Shown piece after piece: positions 14,709-26,635 of a stretch of DNA of 64,000 nucleotides (positions are counted from its first letter, which is position 1; every line of letters starts with the position of its first letter). The DNA is taken from contig KN834750.1 of the NCBI GenBank assembly GCA_000827265.1, positions 310,001 through 374,000 of the forward strand. The letters are read 5' to 3'. The notes under the pieces are model-generated. The model made no database searches. It had not been told where the DNA came from and saw only the letters and a program-made list of their open reading frames with translations. The DNA comes from Collybiopsis luxurians FD-317 M1 (lineage: Eukaryota > Basidiomycota > Agaricomycetes > Agaricales > Omphalotaceae). The position numbers were made by a program, and so were the translations under genes.

Positions 14709-15078
14709 TACCAGCACTGCTGTTTGTGCCAATACCTATAAGCTAGAAAGGGAATACTCGTGAGATGCAGTCATACAACTTACGCGACACTTACGCTTCG
14801 TTCTTCATTATTGTGAGCTTGCCCGATGAAGCTGCAGACACCATCTGTTGTTCTATGGATTTGTTTATTTTCGCGGTAAGATTCTGGAAAAGATGTAAAA
14901 ATCATGAATGAGGCAGAATTCTGCAATTTTGAACCTTGTGCATCGTGGCCTGCTTGACCAGGGCAGGTTTCTTTGGAGGAACTATTCGTTTCCCCTTTTT
15001 CGTTGAGGCTGCGGCCTTTTGACTGTGTCTCTGGGACGGAGCCTTCTTCTGCAGGCCTTTGGTTTTGCCCTGAGCCAT
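14709..15078 (-). CDS. Small basic protein, DUF2462/UPF0390-like
   Basis: The ATG at 15078 opens MAQGKTKGLQKKAPSQRHSQ, then KAAASTKKGKRIVPPKKPAL and VKQATMHK. After an intron it continues as NLTAKINKSIEQQMVSAASS and GKLTIMKNEA. A MAQG start, a Lys/Pro-rich basic body and a short helical end are typical of the DUF2462 / UPF0390 family (Leydig cell tumour 10 kDa protein relatives), thought to be nuclear or nucleolar; the precise role is not known to me. The last exon is uncertain. An acceptor near 14734 would add YWHKQQCW and stop near 14709; another acceptor just downstream would give a longer basic tail. The start lies 88 bp from the divergent complex I gene. Confidence 0.75.
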
Positions 15079-15166
15079 GGAGGAAGCTGGAGGGAATCAC
15101 AGTAACGCTGTCACAGTCACGCTCATTCCGACTTTTGTTCCTCGATAATTCGGGTGAGGTATCTAT

Positions 15167-16694
15167 ATGTCCGCCTCATCCAGCTTTTTGCGCCTGCAGC
15201 GCGCTGCTAATCTCAACGGAAAGGTTGAAATTCTCTTTTACTTTCGTCCTTCTCACGTTAACAGTTTCTTGTAGCGGGCTTACCATGATCTTACAACACT
15301 TCCCAGCAAGAAACCTATCGTCGCTCAAGGACCTCCGGGTTACAGTGCAGTCTCTGGTCATGTTGTGACGGTTTTTGGATGTACGGGGTTCTTAGGAAGA
15401 TATCTCGTGTCTAAACTCGGTACGCTCAAACTTGTTGGATGTAACTTCTATCATGTTGAACAAGTCGTACAGCGCGAATGGGTACTCAGGTCATCGTTCC
15501 TTACCGTGACGAAGATGAGAAAAGACACTTGAAACCCATGGGTGACTTGGGTCAAATTGTTCCAATGGTAAGGAATGCGGAACTCCCGAATTCCGACATC
15601 TGACAATTCTCTACTTTTTACGTAGGAGTGGGATTTGCGCAATGAGAACCAAATCGCGGAATGCGTCAGACATTCGGACATTGTCTTTAACCTTGTAGGT
15701 CGAGATTACGCGACCAAGTATGTCTTGTTTACAGCCCGGTCATATGCATGTCCCAATATGTCCTCTGATTCTCTTGCTTGTCTGTTAGGTCCTTCGATTT
15801 TGCCTCGGTGCAAGTTGACGGTGCCGAAAGAATAGCCCAGATTGCTGCGCAGTCTGGAGTCCCTCGTCTGGTGCATGTGTCTCATCTCAATGCCTCTGCC
15901 ACCTCCCCATCCAAACTATACCAGACCAAGGCAGAAGGAGAAGCGCGTGTGAATGCTGCATTCAAGGGAGCTACAATCATCAGACCTGGTCCTCTGTACG
16001 GGTATGAAGACAAGCTTCTGAATAACATGGCCAGTAAGTTGACCCCCAATCCCTCTCTGTCTGTTTGAACGTTGTATTTTTAGTCTGGCCTATTTGGTGG
16101 AAGCTGAACAATGCCAAGACGACGATACGCCCAGTCCATGCAAGTATCGCGTTTTTTTTTTCTTTTTTCTTTTTTATTCTTCTCGGGAGCATTTTACGCT
16201 TACACGTTCTCGTTCGCAGGTCATGGATGTCGCACAAGTACTAAGTAATCTTGTATCTAGTCCCCAGTTGGCTCGAACAATTGCCCTTCCAGGACCGTCG
16301 ACTCTCACATACGAATATCTGCTTGATCTTGTGTCATCTCTGACCTACCAGCCTCCTTCCCGTGCCCCAGTTGTACCAAAAGCTGTAGCGTTGGCTGCGG
16401 CCAAGGCTGCCCAGTCAGTCTGGTGGCCACTCTTAAGCCCAGACGAAGTTGTCAGGAGATACATTGACGATGCCGATACTCCAGGAGACTGGGAGTTGGT
16501 TGGCGTCACTCCTTCCGAAATTGAACAACATGCGATCCAGTACGTCCGACGTTATCGTTCAGCGGAAAACTTTTCTCGGCCAAACATCTTTCCCCAAAGA
16601 CCGAACGTAAGTAAAGCGGATAAATTCTTCTTGGAGCCAGCTTCTTGACTATCATTGGCAGCTCACCGAGGAACCAGTTGGATTGGGATTCTAA
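15167..16694 (+). CDS. NADH:ubiquinone oxidoreductase 40 kDa subunit (NDUFA9 type)
   Basis: This is an accessory subunit of mitochondrial complex I with an atypical short-chain dehydrogenase fold. The ATG at 15167 gives MSASSSFLRLQRAANLNGK, a plausible presequence, and an intron joins it to RAYHDLTTLPSKKPIVAQG. The nucleotide-binding motif VTVFGCTGFLGRYLVSKL is followed by VIVPYRDEDEKRHLKPMGDL and IVFNLVGRDYATK. Later blocks are VHVSHLNASATSPSKLYQTK, ATIIRPGPLYGYEDKLLNNM and VMDVAQVLSNLVSSPQLART. The C-terminus joins NIFPQRP to NLTEEPVGLGF by a final intron and stops at 16694. The protein is about 390 residues, as expected. YQTK takes the place of a YxxxK motif, which is not expected to be catalytic in this subunit. 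Confidence 0.93.
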
Positions 16695-16860
16695 AGGGTA
16701 GAACTTAGATACAAATGTAGTAGAGAGGCCCGTATTTTAAGCGTTTTCCGGTACCGTCGAAAAAAATGCCTCGGATTTGGGGCAGGCTGATAAGTAATAT
16801 ATCTTTTGACATACGGGAGAAGTGTGATTGGACTATTAGAGTAGGGGTGTGGGTACACTA

Positions 16861-17355
16861 TCAAAAGCCGGGCGGTACGAGAGACTTGGATGAAGATGAC
16901 GTGGGGTACATTCCAGAAGACAACATCTAAGGGAAAAAAAAAAATTAAGAGAAATTTCATGAGAACATCAGAAATGTAAATCTTACTTGCTGTCCAGCTT
17001 GCTGTTCAAGAGATTCCTTTTCCTGGGCAACAACTTTTGCCTCGTCCTCTAAACAGACTGCCAATGGGAGACCAACGAGCAAAGCCGAAGTGGTCACAAT
17101 CCAAACAACGTTTCCGAGTACTTTTCCTGTTGATTTTAGGAAGCTTCCAGTGGAAGCGACTCTGGAAGAAATTTTATGACGAGTAGTGGGTGGAACAATG
17201 TCGACCAAAGCAGCGAAACGGTCAAAGAGAGACTCGTCGTTGGAAATGTCCGAGTCAACAGAGGAGAGAGATTCTGATGATTCGCTAGCGACTGAAGAGC
17301 CAGAGGCATAAGGGGAGTTGGACTCTTTTTCGTCGACAATTTCGACTTTGACCAT
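16861..17355 (-). CDS. TOM22: TOM22, mitochondrial import receptor subunit
   Basis: Tom22 is the central receptor and organiser of the TOM complex in the outer mitochondrial membrane. The ATG at 17355 gives MVKVEIVDEKESNSPYASG, an acidic cytosolic region. The conserved block ESLFDRFAALVDIVPPTTRH follows, then the single membrane helix region VLGNVVWIVTTSALLVGLPL and the short intermembrane-space tail DEAKVVAQEKESLEQQAGQQ. An intron of about 60 nt with a long T-run joins to MLSSGMYPTSSSSKSLVPPG and stops at 16861. Length (about 145 residues) and topology match the family. It diverges from the Zn2Cys6 regulator over 228 bp. Confidence 0.93.
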
Positions 17356-17583
17356 GGTGGTTGAGGAATAGAAAAAGTTCGGCTCCGGAAACTGCCATTG
17401 ATTTAAGATTGAGATCCTTATGTATTATGTATTTTATAATATATATATTTCATCTGTCACCAGCTTTTACCTGCCTTCACTACTCCCCCCAGATGGCGCA
17501 ACCAGGTCTACTGTTTCTCAAATTTCCTTTATATCTTGCTCATTCTTTCTCAACCAGGCGGTCTTGTTCTTCCAACCCCATCC

Positions 17584-20500
17584 ATGCAAAGTCAGATCCA
17601 TGAACTTGCAAAGACTTTGCCCCCTCCGCGTAAACAAAACACGGCCTGTGATGCTTGTAGAACAAGAAAGGTCAAGTGCCATCGCATTCCAGGCCAGGAC
17701 AAAGTTTGTTTCCTTCGCGTTTCTCTCATTCTATCTTATTCTCTATCCCTCTATCTAGTGCCAGGTAAACTCAACACTCTACTCATCTCTCCATTCCCCC
17801 CCCTAATCCCTCGTTCAGCATTGTCAATCCAAAAATTATCCCTGCACGTCTGTGTCTGCATTTCAATCCTTTAAAACACCTTGGCTCATTCCAAAACTAC
17901 AGGCATTTTGTCCAGCAAGCTACGAGCGAAAAGAAGCGAAATTCTTCCGCCGCGAGGCGCCCCAGAAATCTTTCTAATACCAGGTACGTTTGGTTGCAAT
18001 CCTGGACCACATGTATGTCATATTTTTTTTTCTCCGCTTAATTCTAGTCCTACATCTCCCGTTGGACCGTATGTTCTGATTTCATTTACCGTTAATTTCT
18101 TCTGACTGTATCAATATCCAGTTCACCCATCGCGGATAATGGTGTCCACAATCTCCCACCGTACAGCTTTCCTTCAGGTCCCACCGTTCCTCTACTCTTC
18201 AGGTATGGTCTTTATCCGCCCATCACGCTCGACTCCCCCACGCGCTACGTCCTTTCATATCTCTTTGCGCCCCCAGAAGAGGCTTCAAGGTCCGTTTTTC
18301 TCCCCTCTTTCTGCGCGGCTTGACTTGCGTTCTTACGCCTCAATCGGAACGCGCTTTTATCAGTGATACAAATCTTTTCAATTCCGGACGTCTGAACTCC
18401 CCTTACAACGCTTGGGGTGATCTGGCGGTGAAACTTGAAGATGATGAATTCAAGACCGCGTACGTCTATTTTACTTTGTTCGCTCTTTCCCCATGTGAAA
18501 ATGCTAGCAAAATAGGTCGGTTCTTTTGTTTATCTGATTGAACAATCATAACTCACATTATATGATCATTTAGCATCTCTCTCACCTTCATTTCCAGTTG
18601 CGCTAACCACTTTTTCTTTCTTTGAACTTTTTTTTTGCAGACTAGCTTTTGACTTGACGGAGATTTATTTTCAAATCGTTCATTCAAGACTTCCTCTTCT
18701 GAATCCCACAGAGTTCCGTAATCGGCTTAGAACTTCATTATCTTCTAATCCAGGCCCGGAACCCCCCCTGCACCCTGCTCTAGTGGCAACAGTGATCGCT
18801 TGGGGCACAAAGTTTTCCGAGCACCCCCTGCTCATGGCCGACCGTAAAGCTCACAATGGCCAAAGTGTCATGTCAAAAACTATGATTAATCGAACGAGAG
18901 ATCTGGCAGAAGCTCTCAAGGTTCATCGTATCCCAAACCCAGATCACGTCGTCATTGGACTGCTTGTGGAGCCGTTGCAAAGCCGTACGTCTAGAGTCTA
19001 AAGACGCTTGCATGGCCCGCTTATCCTATTACTTTTTTGTCAGAGAATCCAGAGGATCCTAGTGGTACGTAATCTAATGAATTATCAAGTCTGAACGCTC
19101 ATCTTTCGATCAGCATTCCATGGGTACTGGCTCACTTCAGCCACCCGTCATTTATTGGATTTGCAGGTGAGCTATTATGGGCCTCTCATCGCATTGTCAT
19201 TTGTCAAAAGTTTTCCTTGTGGAATCATCTAGATCAACCACAAATCTGTTGCTTCCCGGATTCCTGAGACAGAAGCACGAGGAACTTTAATCTTCGCTTG
19301 GTGGATGGCATGTATATGCGACGCTTACAGCTCGCTTTACTATCGTCATAAACCTGTCTTAGACGACGATGACTACGATATCGACTTTTACACCGCGGAC
19401 CCTGTCAGCTCTGATGGTGCCCCTTCTCCCCGTGAACAGCTGGAGGTACGCGTTTCATCTTTTTTGTGGAAGAACAGATTGTTCCTAATCTAGCACCCAC
19501 TGTCATGCATTGTTCTTTGCCTTCCTTTTCACTGTCGCCTGGTCACCCGGACATGTCATGTCTAATGTTGACGCCCCAAAGTTTCTCGTAAGTAGTGAAG
19601 TTTAGGAGAATTCAACATCGTTTGAGTTGCTGATTACAAAACGTAAACGATGCAGGGTTATTATCGGGCCGCTCATTCACTGGCAAGGACTGCGAGACAA
19701 ATGTCCAGACAATTGTGGAAACCGATTACAGATGCAGATGGGATACCTTTTGAGACCCTGCGGACTTTTGCGTCGGCGCTTCGTGTCTGGCGAGATAATT
19801 ATCTTGCCCGCGTGGGTGTGCCCAAAACTTACAATGAAGGATGGGACTTTGTCACGGTATGTCTTGTTTCATTTCCGAACGAAAAGCATCAATTTCACCC
19901 GCGATATTCCGCTTCGATCCATTAGACCGTTTCATGCTTTGCCAGCGATGCGCAGTACCACGTTATGTGGATTGTTTTGTTCAATGCGTTGGACGAGTTT
20001 GGCGTCAAGGAGATTAACGAACATGAACGAAGCGTCACGCCTCCCGGGAATCTCAGAAGTCGGGGGTATATCGAAGATGCTGTGAGGCGAGTAGCGGAAG
20101 AGGCTTTGAATGGAGCTCTTCGAATCTCGGCTCTAGTGTGTATCTCTACTCTATCTTGATCGCGCCCATGATCGTTCTGACACCCTCGTTTGCCTCAGAC
20201 CTCGGTATTGACGGCTAACGAGTACCTGGTAAGTTTCTAAAAGCACCGAACGGACTTTGGACTTATAGCATCGATGTAGAAACTGGATCCGGCAGTGGTG
20301 GAGTTTCATATCATAGCCGCAGGTCACTTACTAGCTCGTTTGGGCAGGGCTGAGGCCAGTACCTGTATTGAGGGATTGGAACAGTACAGTCATTCTTACG
20401 AAGAGGCCGGGGAACATGCACAGGAGATACGGAAAGTGCTCGAGCAAGCACGTAATGGGGCTCAAGAGCTGAGTCATATGGTGGGAGTGGTCAAGCAGAT

Positions 20501-20740
20501 ACCACTATTCCCCCAGCCCACTCCGGAGCCAGAAGTACCTCCGGGGGTACAAGAACCCATGTCGCCTTCAGTCTTGAGCTCGTTCGGGATGATGAACGTA
20601 GAGAGTACAGGGAGTTTGAGCGACGTCGATGATGAGAAAATGGCATTTTCCATTGAGGATGGCCAGGTACGGTGTTATGTTGAGAGTGTTGAAAGCGGCT
20701 GATTTTTTCTTGCTTCTTTCAGAATTCGTCTTTCATGTAA
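17584..20740 (+). CDS. Zn2Cys6 fungal-type transcription factor
   Basis: This is a DNA-binding regulator of the binuclear zinc cluster class with a fungal-specific TF domain. From ATG 17584 it reads MQSQIHELAKTLPPPRKQ, then ACDACRTRKVKCHRIPGQDK. The cluster finishes as CQHCQSKNYPC, spread over a 6-nt exon (17759-17764, coding Cys-Gln) and the next exon. Spacing is CX2CX6C...CX2CX6C. After a basic linker (QQATSEKKRNSSAARRPRN) the fungal_trans region contains LAFDLTEIYFQIVHSRLPLL, PALVATVIAWGTKFSEHPLL, YWLTSATRHLLDLQINHKSV and TLIFAWWMACICDAYSSLYY. The tail is disordered and ends EDGQNSSFM at 20740 after a final intron. Introns are numerous. Sequence alone does not give its target genes; the layout resembles XlnR/xylanolytic-type regulators. 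Confidence 0.88.
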
Positions 20741-21147
20741 GCTTTGTTGTATATTTGTTGACTTTGTTGTATTGTTGGATGTAGTTGAAGCTGTAGTAGT
20801 ACTGCCCATCTCAAGTTTTCTAGCTGTTGAACTTGGTATGGGACTATTGTTATGTACTAGTTGTTGTAACCTATGGCATATGCTTTGTAGAGTTTTGAGT
20901 TCGGATTTATCGGACCGATATAACCGCAGCTGTTGGTTGTGCTTGGCGCGGACCTGTTGTCACGAATAGCAACTGCGAACAGCACTTTGGACGTTACCCT
21001 AGTCGATCGACACAGCAATTGAGACAATGAACGTACGTGTTTGCCGTGCCAAGGGCGCCCAGACTAGCTTCTGACTTGGGGTTCATTATTCATGTCTGAA
21101 TAGATCGGAAAGGTTAGTCGCTTTTCCTCTGTTACAAAACGACCTCC
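20741..21147. other. Intergenic stretch upstream of UspA gene
   Basis: About 400 bases hold the T/G-rich presumed 3' UTR of the zinc-cluster regulator (TTGTTGTATTTGTTG-like runs near 20742-20785) and the promoter of the UspA gene. A GGGCGCCCA palindrome-like motif lies at 21053-21061, about 90 bp before the start codon. I see no coding sequence. Confidence 0.5.
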
Positions 21148-23139
21148 ATGGCCAGCGAGAAGAACCGAAGAAGCTGGAAAAGACTCAGCATTTCCTCCTT
21201 GGCTTCACTTGGTACCGTTACTCAACTCTCCGAGTCAAATGACTCCTCTCCCTCTCCTCCTCCTTCTTCTTCCAGTTCTAAAAGACACTCGCTCACTCTT
21301 ATTCTCCCAAAGAACTCTTCACTTCATTCAAATTCAGACAGCACCTATGGACATGCCCTCGAACGTACAATATCTTCTCAGCACTCCATCAAAGAGGGCT
21401 CCCGATCTGGCTCTTTTGGCAAATCTCTTACTTCCATGATGGGCGGTTTTCCAGGATTAAGCAACCTGTCCCTTTCCCGTACCAGCACAAAGGATTCCAT
21501 GTCAAATAATGAAGATGTCCGCGGCCGGTCTTTATCAAAGGGTAAACACCACCGATCCTCCTCTCATGCCCCTCCCGCCGCAGAAGCTCCATCCAGAAGT
21601 CAGTCTCGCGCTCGCTCGCAATCCCCTTTTTCCTTCAGAAGGTTTCGCTCTCAACGCGATCCTTCACCTGTACCCCCCTTACCGCTTAGCTCAAACACTT
21701 CAGAGGTCAGCTTGGTCCACGACGGTACTCCCTCACCCAACATTCAACCTCGTACGTCATTTACAGATGATCCAGATTCTGGTGACGAGACAGAGACCAT
21801 CAATGGGGAGACCGACGGCGAGTTTACAGAGGACGAGGAGGACAGTGCAGACGAAATTGACATATTCGACGATCTGACCGAGCGCAACACTGAGATGAAT
21901 GCCGTTGTGAAACTCCCGGATACAGGCGCGCTAGGACTTTACGATGCGGATGCTGACATTGATCCTGACCCGCTTGGCGAAGGCGTCAACGTCGTTGTCC
22001 CCCCAGAGCCTTATTTCCCTTCCACTATTCACAGCATGCCCAGTCGAACGGGTGCTGGGGGCGGAACGAAGCGCAATCCTCGACGGAGAAAGAGCACGAG
22101 ACATCATGAACCTCTTCCTCTCAATACTTCTCGGCCGTTGTTTCAACGCGATCGATGTACGATCACGATGATACAGGGCGATCCAGAGAGTAAAACTTCT
22201 TCAACAGGGAGGAAAAAGAAAAAGTACATTGTTGCCAGTGATCTCAGTGAAGAAAGTCGATATGCTGTGGAATGGGGGATTGGGACTGTCCTTAGGGACG
22301 GAGATGAGATGCTCATCGTCACCGTGGTGGAAAATGAGAGCAGAGGTGTGTATACATTTGCAGGGTTGTGTCTTCTCCGTCTATTCATCATCTTGGTCCA
22401 TTTATAGTGGACCCTGCGATCCCTAATACTGCCGATCGTGCGAGCAAGCTAAGAAGCCAGCAGGAACGCCAAGGTCTGGCTTATATCCTCCTTCGACAGG
22501 CCACAAGCCTGTTGCAGCGAACCCAGCTGAACGTGACAGTTGCTTGCCAAGCGTGGCATGCGAAGAACTCTCGACATATGCTTCTAGGTAAGAACCTCTG
22601 ATTTCATTCTTTTTGACTGTTTTAAAATTGAGTTTCGCCTATCTTGCTAGACATTGTTGACCATATGGAGCCGGTCATGTTGATTGTTGGGTCAAGAGGT
22701 TTAGGTCAACTCAAGGGGTATGCGTTCGAATTGGCTTCACAAGTCTTTGTTATGTACTCACATTCATCGAAGCATTCTTCTTGGTTCCACTTCACATTAT
22801 CTTATTCAGAAATGCTCTGTCCCCGTCATGGTCGCTCGTCGTCGACTCAAACGTCCCCCTCGAAAGTCTGCTCATCTCGCTACCCATCGACAGCATGTAT
22901 CGCTCGCTGAGGCTGCTAGGACTGATCGTGTTGTCGCTAGGGTGGATGAAGATGTAAAGGTCATGCGAGATGAGATCCAACGAGAAGACGCGCAGCGGAG
23001 TCTGACGGGTGGTACTGTGCATAAGGACCTTGGATCAGAAGCGGCTTTGGAAAGAGAAGCGAGGGAGATTGAAGAAGAAGGTGAAGAGGTTGACGAGGAG
23101 GGAGATGATGAGGCTGCAGGGGTAAAGGTCGCTGGATGA
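21148..23139 (+). CDS. UspA (universal stress protein) domain protein with disordered N-terminus
   Basis: The ATG at 21148 starts a Ser/Pro-rich, probably disordered region of about 350 residues (MASEKNRRSWKRLSISSLAS), with an acidic stretch around 21770-21870. The C-terminal part is a UspA domain: KKKYIVASDLSEESRYAVEW, GDEMLIVTVVENESR, and, after introns, LNVTVACQAWHAKNSRHMLL and DHMEPVMLIVGSRGLGQLKG. The next exon gives ILLGSTSHYLIQKCSVPVMV. The G2xG9xG(S/T) nucleotide-binding pattern is complete, so ATP binding is plausible. The end is acidic (EEEGEEVDEEGDDEAAG) and stops at 23139. Fungal members of this layout are poorly characterised; a stress or signalling role is inferred from the domain only. 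Confidence 0.88.
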
Positions 23140-23559
23140 AGGACAAGATCACATTTCTTTTTTTTTTCTTTATTAATCTGTGAGGGTCATTAATGACGAC
23201 AGCAGAAGTAGGCTTCTGTCGTGCATTGTTCAGATGCTGTCGTATATAGAGTCTGAAGGTATACCCATTGATCATACTCAAATAGCTCACTCTACAGATA
23301 TTAATCTATGACATGTCTTTTTGGAGCAGTGTATTCAGTTACCCTGCATCTCCTTGCTCTTTGGTCCCTCGGAATGGCCACAGATTGGCAAGTAAACAAA
23401 CTATCCACATGTCATTGATGATAAGTAGGAGCGATGATACTTAAATCCAGCTTTGAATCGCGGGAATGTTTTGGGAAAGTATAAGGTGTGACCATATCGA
23501 TGTGCGCCAATGAACATTCTATTCGAAGAGCAGTGAAATCTGATTAAACCAAACCTACT
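23140..23559. other. Convergent intergenic stretch
   Basis: About 420 bases lie between the stop codons of the converging UspA and MFS genes. It contains a T-run near 23157-23168, consistent with 3' processing of the UspA mRNA. I see no coding sequence or RNA gene. Confidence 0.5.
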
Positions 23560-25523
23560 CTAATCTGCTTTCCGAGGACCTCCTGGAATCAAGGCCCACA
23601 AGACAGTCATGAAAGCCATCATTGACACGAGTCTGAAAGGACGATGAATACAGGATGGATCGCGGAGACATGAAACGCACAAGGGTTGTAAACTGGTTAT
23701 TCCGAATTTATTCGCTAATGCGCCGGTCATGAACGGAATTACCGCACTCCCGGCCTGACCAAACCCTGCTATCCATCCGATAGATCCAGTGAGAAGCCAG
23801 CGAGGGAGCACTCGTCCCGTGTGGTTCATGGTGATAGGGTACATGGGCCCCAGTAGACATCCTATAGCTTTTGTCAATCACGGTGATATTAAGAGGAAAA
23901 TAACAACTACCAATAAGGGCAATCGCGACTCCGTCGCCGACGAGTGAAGGGACGAGCCAGATGATTAATTCCAGTCTAGAGGAAATTAGAGAGAGAAAAC
24001 TAGGGAAAGGACAGCAAAGACAGACCCGATAGCGAGCCCAGAGTACAAATACAGTACACGACGCTCGCCCACTTTCTGATTTACCCATAGAAGAACGATG
24101 CGTCCCATCATAAGTCCTCCAAAAAAGCCAGCGGATATGTAACCGCTGTTTGCGCCTCCGCCTTTGAGGAGGCGTAAGGTTTCACGTTTGTTGATGAAGA
24201 AAACAGAATATTACCTCGCACTGTTTGAATAAATGTTACTATCCAGCCACCGACCGTCACCTCGACTCCAACATACACGAGAATGAAAACTGCGATAAGA
24301 TGCACTGTTTTGATAGATAATATCTGACGGAATTGGCTATCTTCGCTGGAGCCCTTCTCGCCTGGGTCTTGACCAATTTGGGCAAGACACTCTGAATTGA
24401 ATGATTAGTCGACGAGACGTGCTGTTGGAAAGAATTGCAAGATTTTGTTACCATCTTGGTTCTTGAATCGAAATATAGCGATTTGGACCACGGTGTTGAT
24501 TGTAGCTACTGAAAGTGACACCAGATAGTAGTACGACCAGTGCTTCAACTGGGAGAACTGGGTCGCAACAAGAGGGGCGCAGAGGGCACCGGCACCTGCA
24601 TACAATAAACTTGATCGTGCGAGCTTGAAAATTTGGAATGGGACATACCATAGCTGGCATGAAGCAGACCCATCTTGGTTTCGGCATGATCTTTGAGAGA
24701 GGCCACGAAACCGTTGGATTGTGCATCCTGAAACAATTAGATCAGAACCAGAGCACTTGCGCGAATGAGGGAACGCTAACCTGCAATGAGAGTCCCATTC
24801 CATTTATCGTAAAAGACATAACAAACACTGGAAATGGAAGTTGCGGTGCTTGCAATGCATATGCGATCTGCTGTAAGACGGATCCTGGGAGAGCGAGCTT
24901 GAGCGGTGAGTTTCAGCCTGCCCTGCGATAGCTTACCCAACACCAAGGTCTATTCACCAGGTCGTCAGCGGGGCAAAGACTTGAGATGACAACTATTTCG
25001 AACCTTTCCGAAACCTAACTTTTGGGAAAGAGGAACATTTGACAGAGCACCACACAAGAAGCCCTGTACGAGACGATAGTCATCCACATCTACTTAGCAA
25101 AGATTGAAGCGGAATGTACCACGCAAGCAAACACAAAAATAAGGGAAACGATGATATACGAAACCTACGCGTCGTGTTAGCGGATCCAAAGGGAAAGGCA
25201 GAAAGTTGCAATTGTCTGCTAACATGGTATACTTCTTGGATCCTCGGAAGCAGAGGTCCAGTAGATCCGTCATTCCAACCAGCAAGAAAGAGGCACCAGT
25301 AAAGAGCTGCTAGTTGGATATATTCCCTAGACTTATATTGAGACCTTGCAGTCTCTGTAACTGTCTCATTAACCTCAGGATTTGGAATCTCCGGGGTCTG
25401 TTGCATCTCCCCCGGGGAGGGTACCTCGGAAATGGCATTTTCGTCGCCCTTTGAATCCGAGTCCAACTGACGGAGACGAGAGGTAGATGCAGCAGCACCA
25501 GAGGATAGAACGTGTAATTCCAT
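23560..25523 (-). CDS. MFS permease, BSC6/fucose-permease-like
   Basis: This is a major facilitator superfamily transporter of the plasma membrane or vacuole type. The ATG at 25523 starts MELHVLSSGAAASTSRLRQL, a hydrophilic N-tail. The first helix reads YIQLAALYWCLFLAGWNDGS and continues TGPLLPRIQEVYH. Later helices include LHASYGAGALCAPLVATQFS, HWSYYYLVSLSVATINTVVQ, TVHLIAVFILVYVGVEVTVG, GYISAGFFGGLMMGRIVLLW and GSIGWIAGFGQAGSAVIPFM, ending ALIPGGPRKAD at 23560. The GWNDGxxGPLLP start and GGWxxTF motif resemble fungal 'bypass of stop codon 6'-like permeases. The substrate is unknown; sugars are possible by distant similarity. It has many introns and is divergent from the PITH gene over 165 bp. 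Confidence 0.88.
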
Positions 25524-25688
25524 GAAGAGATGGAACGGTATTGCAGTATTACGATAATAGGAGACCCTTTTATGTGATAGAAAAGAACACGTTTTGACAC
25601 CAAGATGTGACACGACACGGAAAAACCTCGGATATTAGTGTCCGCGTCACAAGCTAATACTTACTCGTTGTTTGTAATCCTCAAGTTA

Positions 25689-26532
25689 ATGTCCTCCAAC
25701 AACTCTGTTGCAGCCGATATATTAGATGGGGAAAGGTCTAACCTTTGGCGTTGCATAGATCGAGACAAGTAAGCGGTGGTAGCTTGCTCTTCTTTACATG
25801 GCATTGAAATATTGAAATTCGGTTGAGTTAAGCGTCCATGGCTTGAACTTGACTGTGCCAGAAGATGCAAAGGAAGTCATTAAACCTTGGGATCAAAGGG
25901 AGGACACGGAAAAGTTTGCGGATTCAAACGTTGATGATCAGGCGAGCAACCAAGCTTTCTCAGTGCCCCCATCGAGACTAATCCCGCGCTCTTAGGTTAT
26001 CATTCATGTACCGTTTTCGCAGAATGTCCGTCTAAGATCTGTGCTCTTAAAGCTCGGTATGTGGTAATCCTATTGCTTCCTTATCGATTTGTGAATTCCT
26101 CGAACAGGTCGAGGCGAATCCGCACCGAATCATCTACAAATCTTTGCGAATCACCCAAACATTGTGGACTTTTCTGAAGCTGAAACTACAAAGGCACAAC
26201 TAGACATAACTCTTCTACAGGGGGAGTCTGGCGTCGTTGAGTATCCGCTTCGAGTAGCTGCCTTTGCTAGCGTCAATTCGGTGTCTCTGTTCTTTGTGAG
26301 TTGGCCCGGGTAACGTCGTCTCGACGATGCTAACGAAACGTGCGTTCATTAGAGCGAATCTAGCGGTGGAGACGTTTCTCGCATCTACTTTATAGGGTTC
26401 AAAGGGGAAGTCCGAGAACTGAAGAAGGACAAGGATCCTCAGATGGATGTACCGGCCGCAAATGCTGCTGATGCTCCTCTATTTGACCGGCTTCAAGACA
26501 AGGCAAGTGGACAGCAGACAACGGCTAGGTGA
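25689..26532 (+). CDS. PITH-domain protein (PITHD1/TXNL1-type)
   Basis: The protein consists of a PITH domain, the proteasome-interacting module found at the C-terminus of thioredoxin-like 1 and alone in PITHD1. The ATG at 25689 gives MSSNNSVAADILDGERSNLW, then RCIDRDN. An intron (25769-25832) joins to [25 protein letters not shown] intron (25942-25995) joins SNVDDQ to VIIHVPFSQNVRLRSVLLKL. Further blocks are QIFANHPNIVDFSEAET, GVVEYPLRVAAFASVNSVSL, SRIYFIGFKGEVRELKKD and VPAANAADAPLFDRLQDKAS, stopping at 26532. No thioredoxin domain or CxxC motif precedes it, so it resembles PITHD1. The ATG could be preceded by a further short exon. Confidence 0.88.
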
Positions 26533-26635
26533 ATAGAGATTAGATACAGGAGAATTGTCGGGAATTTAGATAAGATAATAATTTTCGGCGTAATTTCGTA
26601 CAGATTTTTTCTATTTTGCTCCTTCTTGTTCGGTT

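Noticed and set aside
14690..14720. tRNA-like B-box (GGTTCGACC) near the DUF2462-like gene
   Set aside because: No A-box, acceptor stem or CCA-proximal pairing is found around it, and it lies in the presumed last exon or 3' UTR of a protein gene.
17584..25523. Biosynthetic or catabolic cluster around the Zn2Cys6 regulator and MFS permease
   Set aside because: A regulator and a permease are present, but the neighbours are TOM22, a UspA protein and a PITH protein, with no core biosynthetic or degradative enzyme in between.
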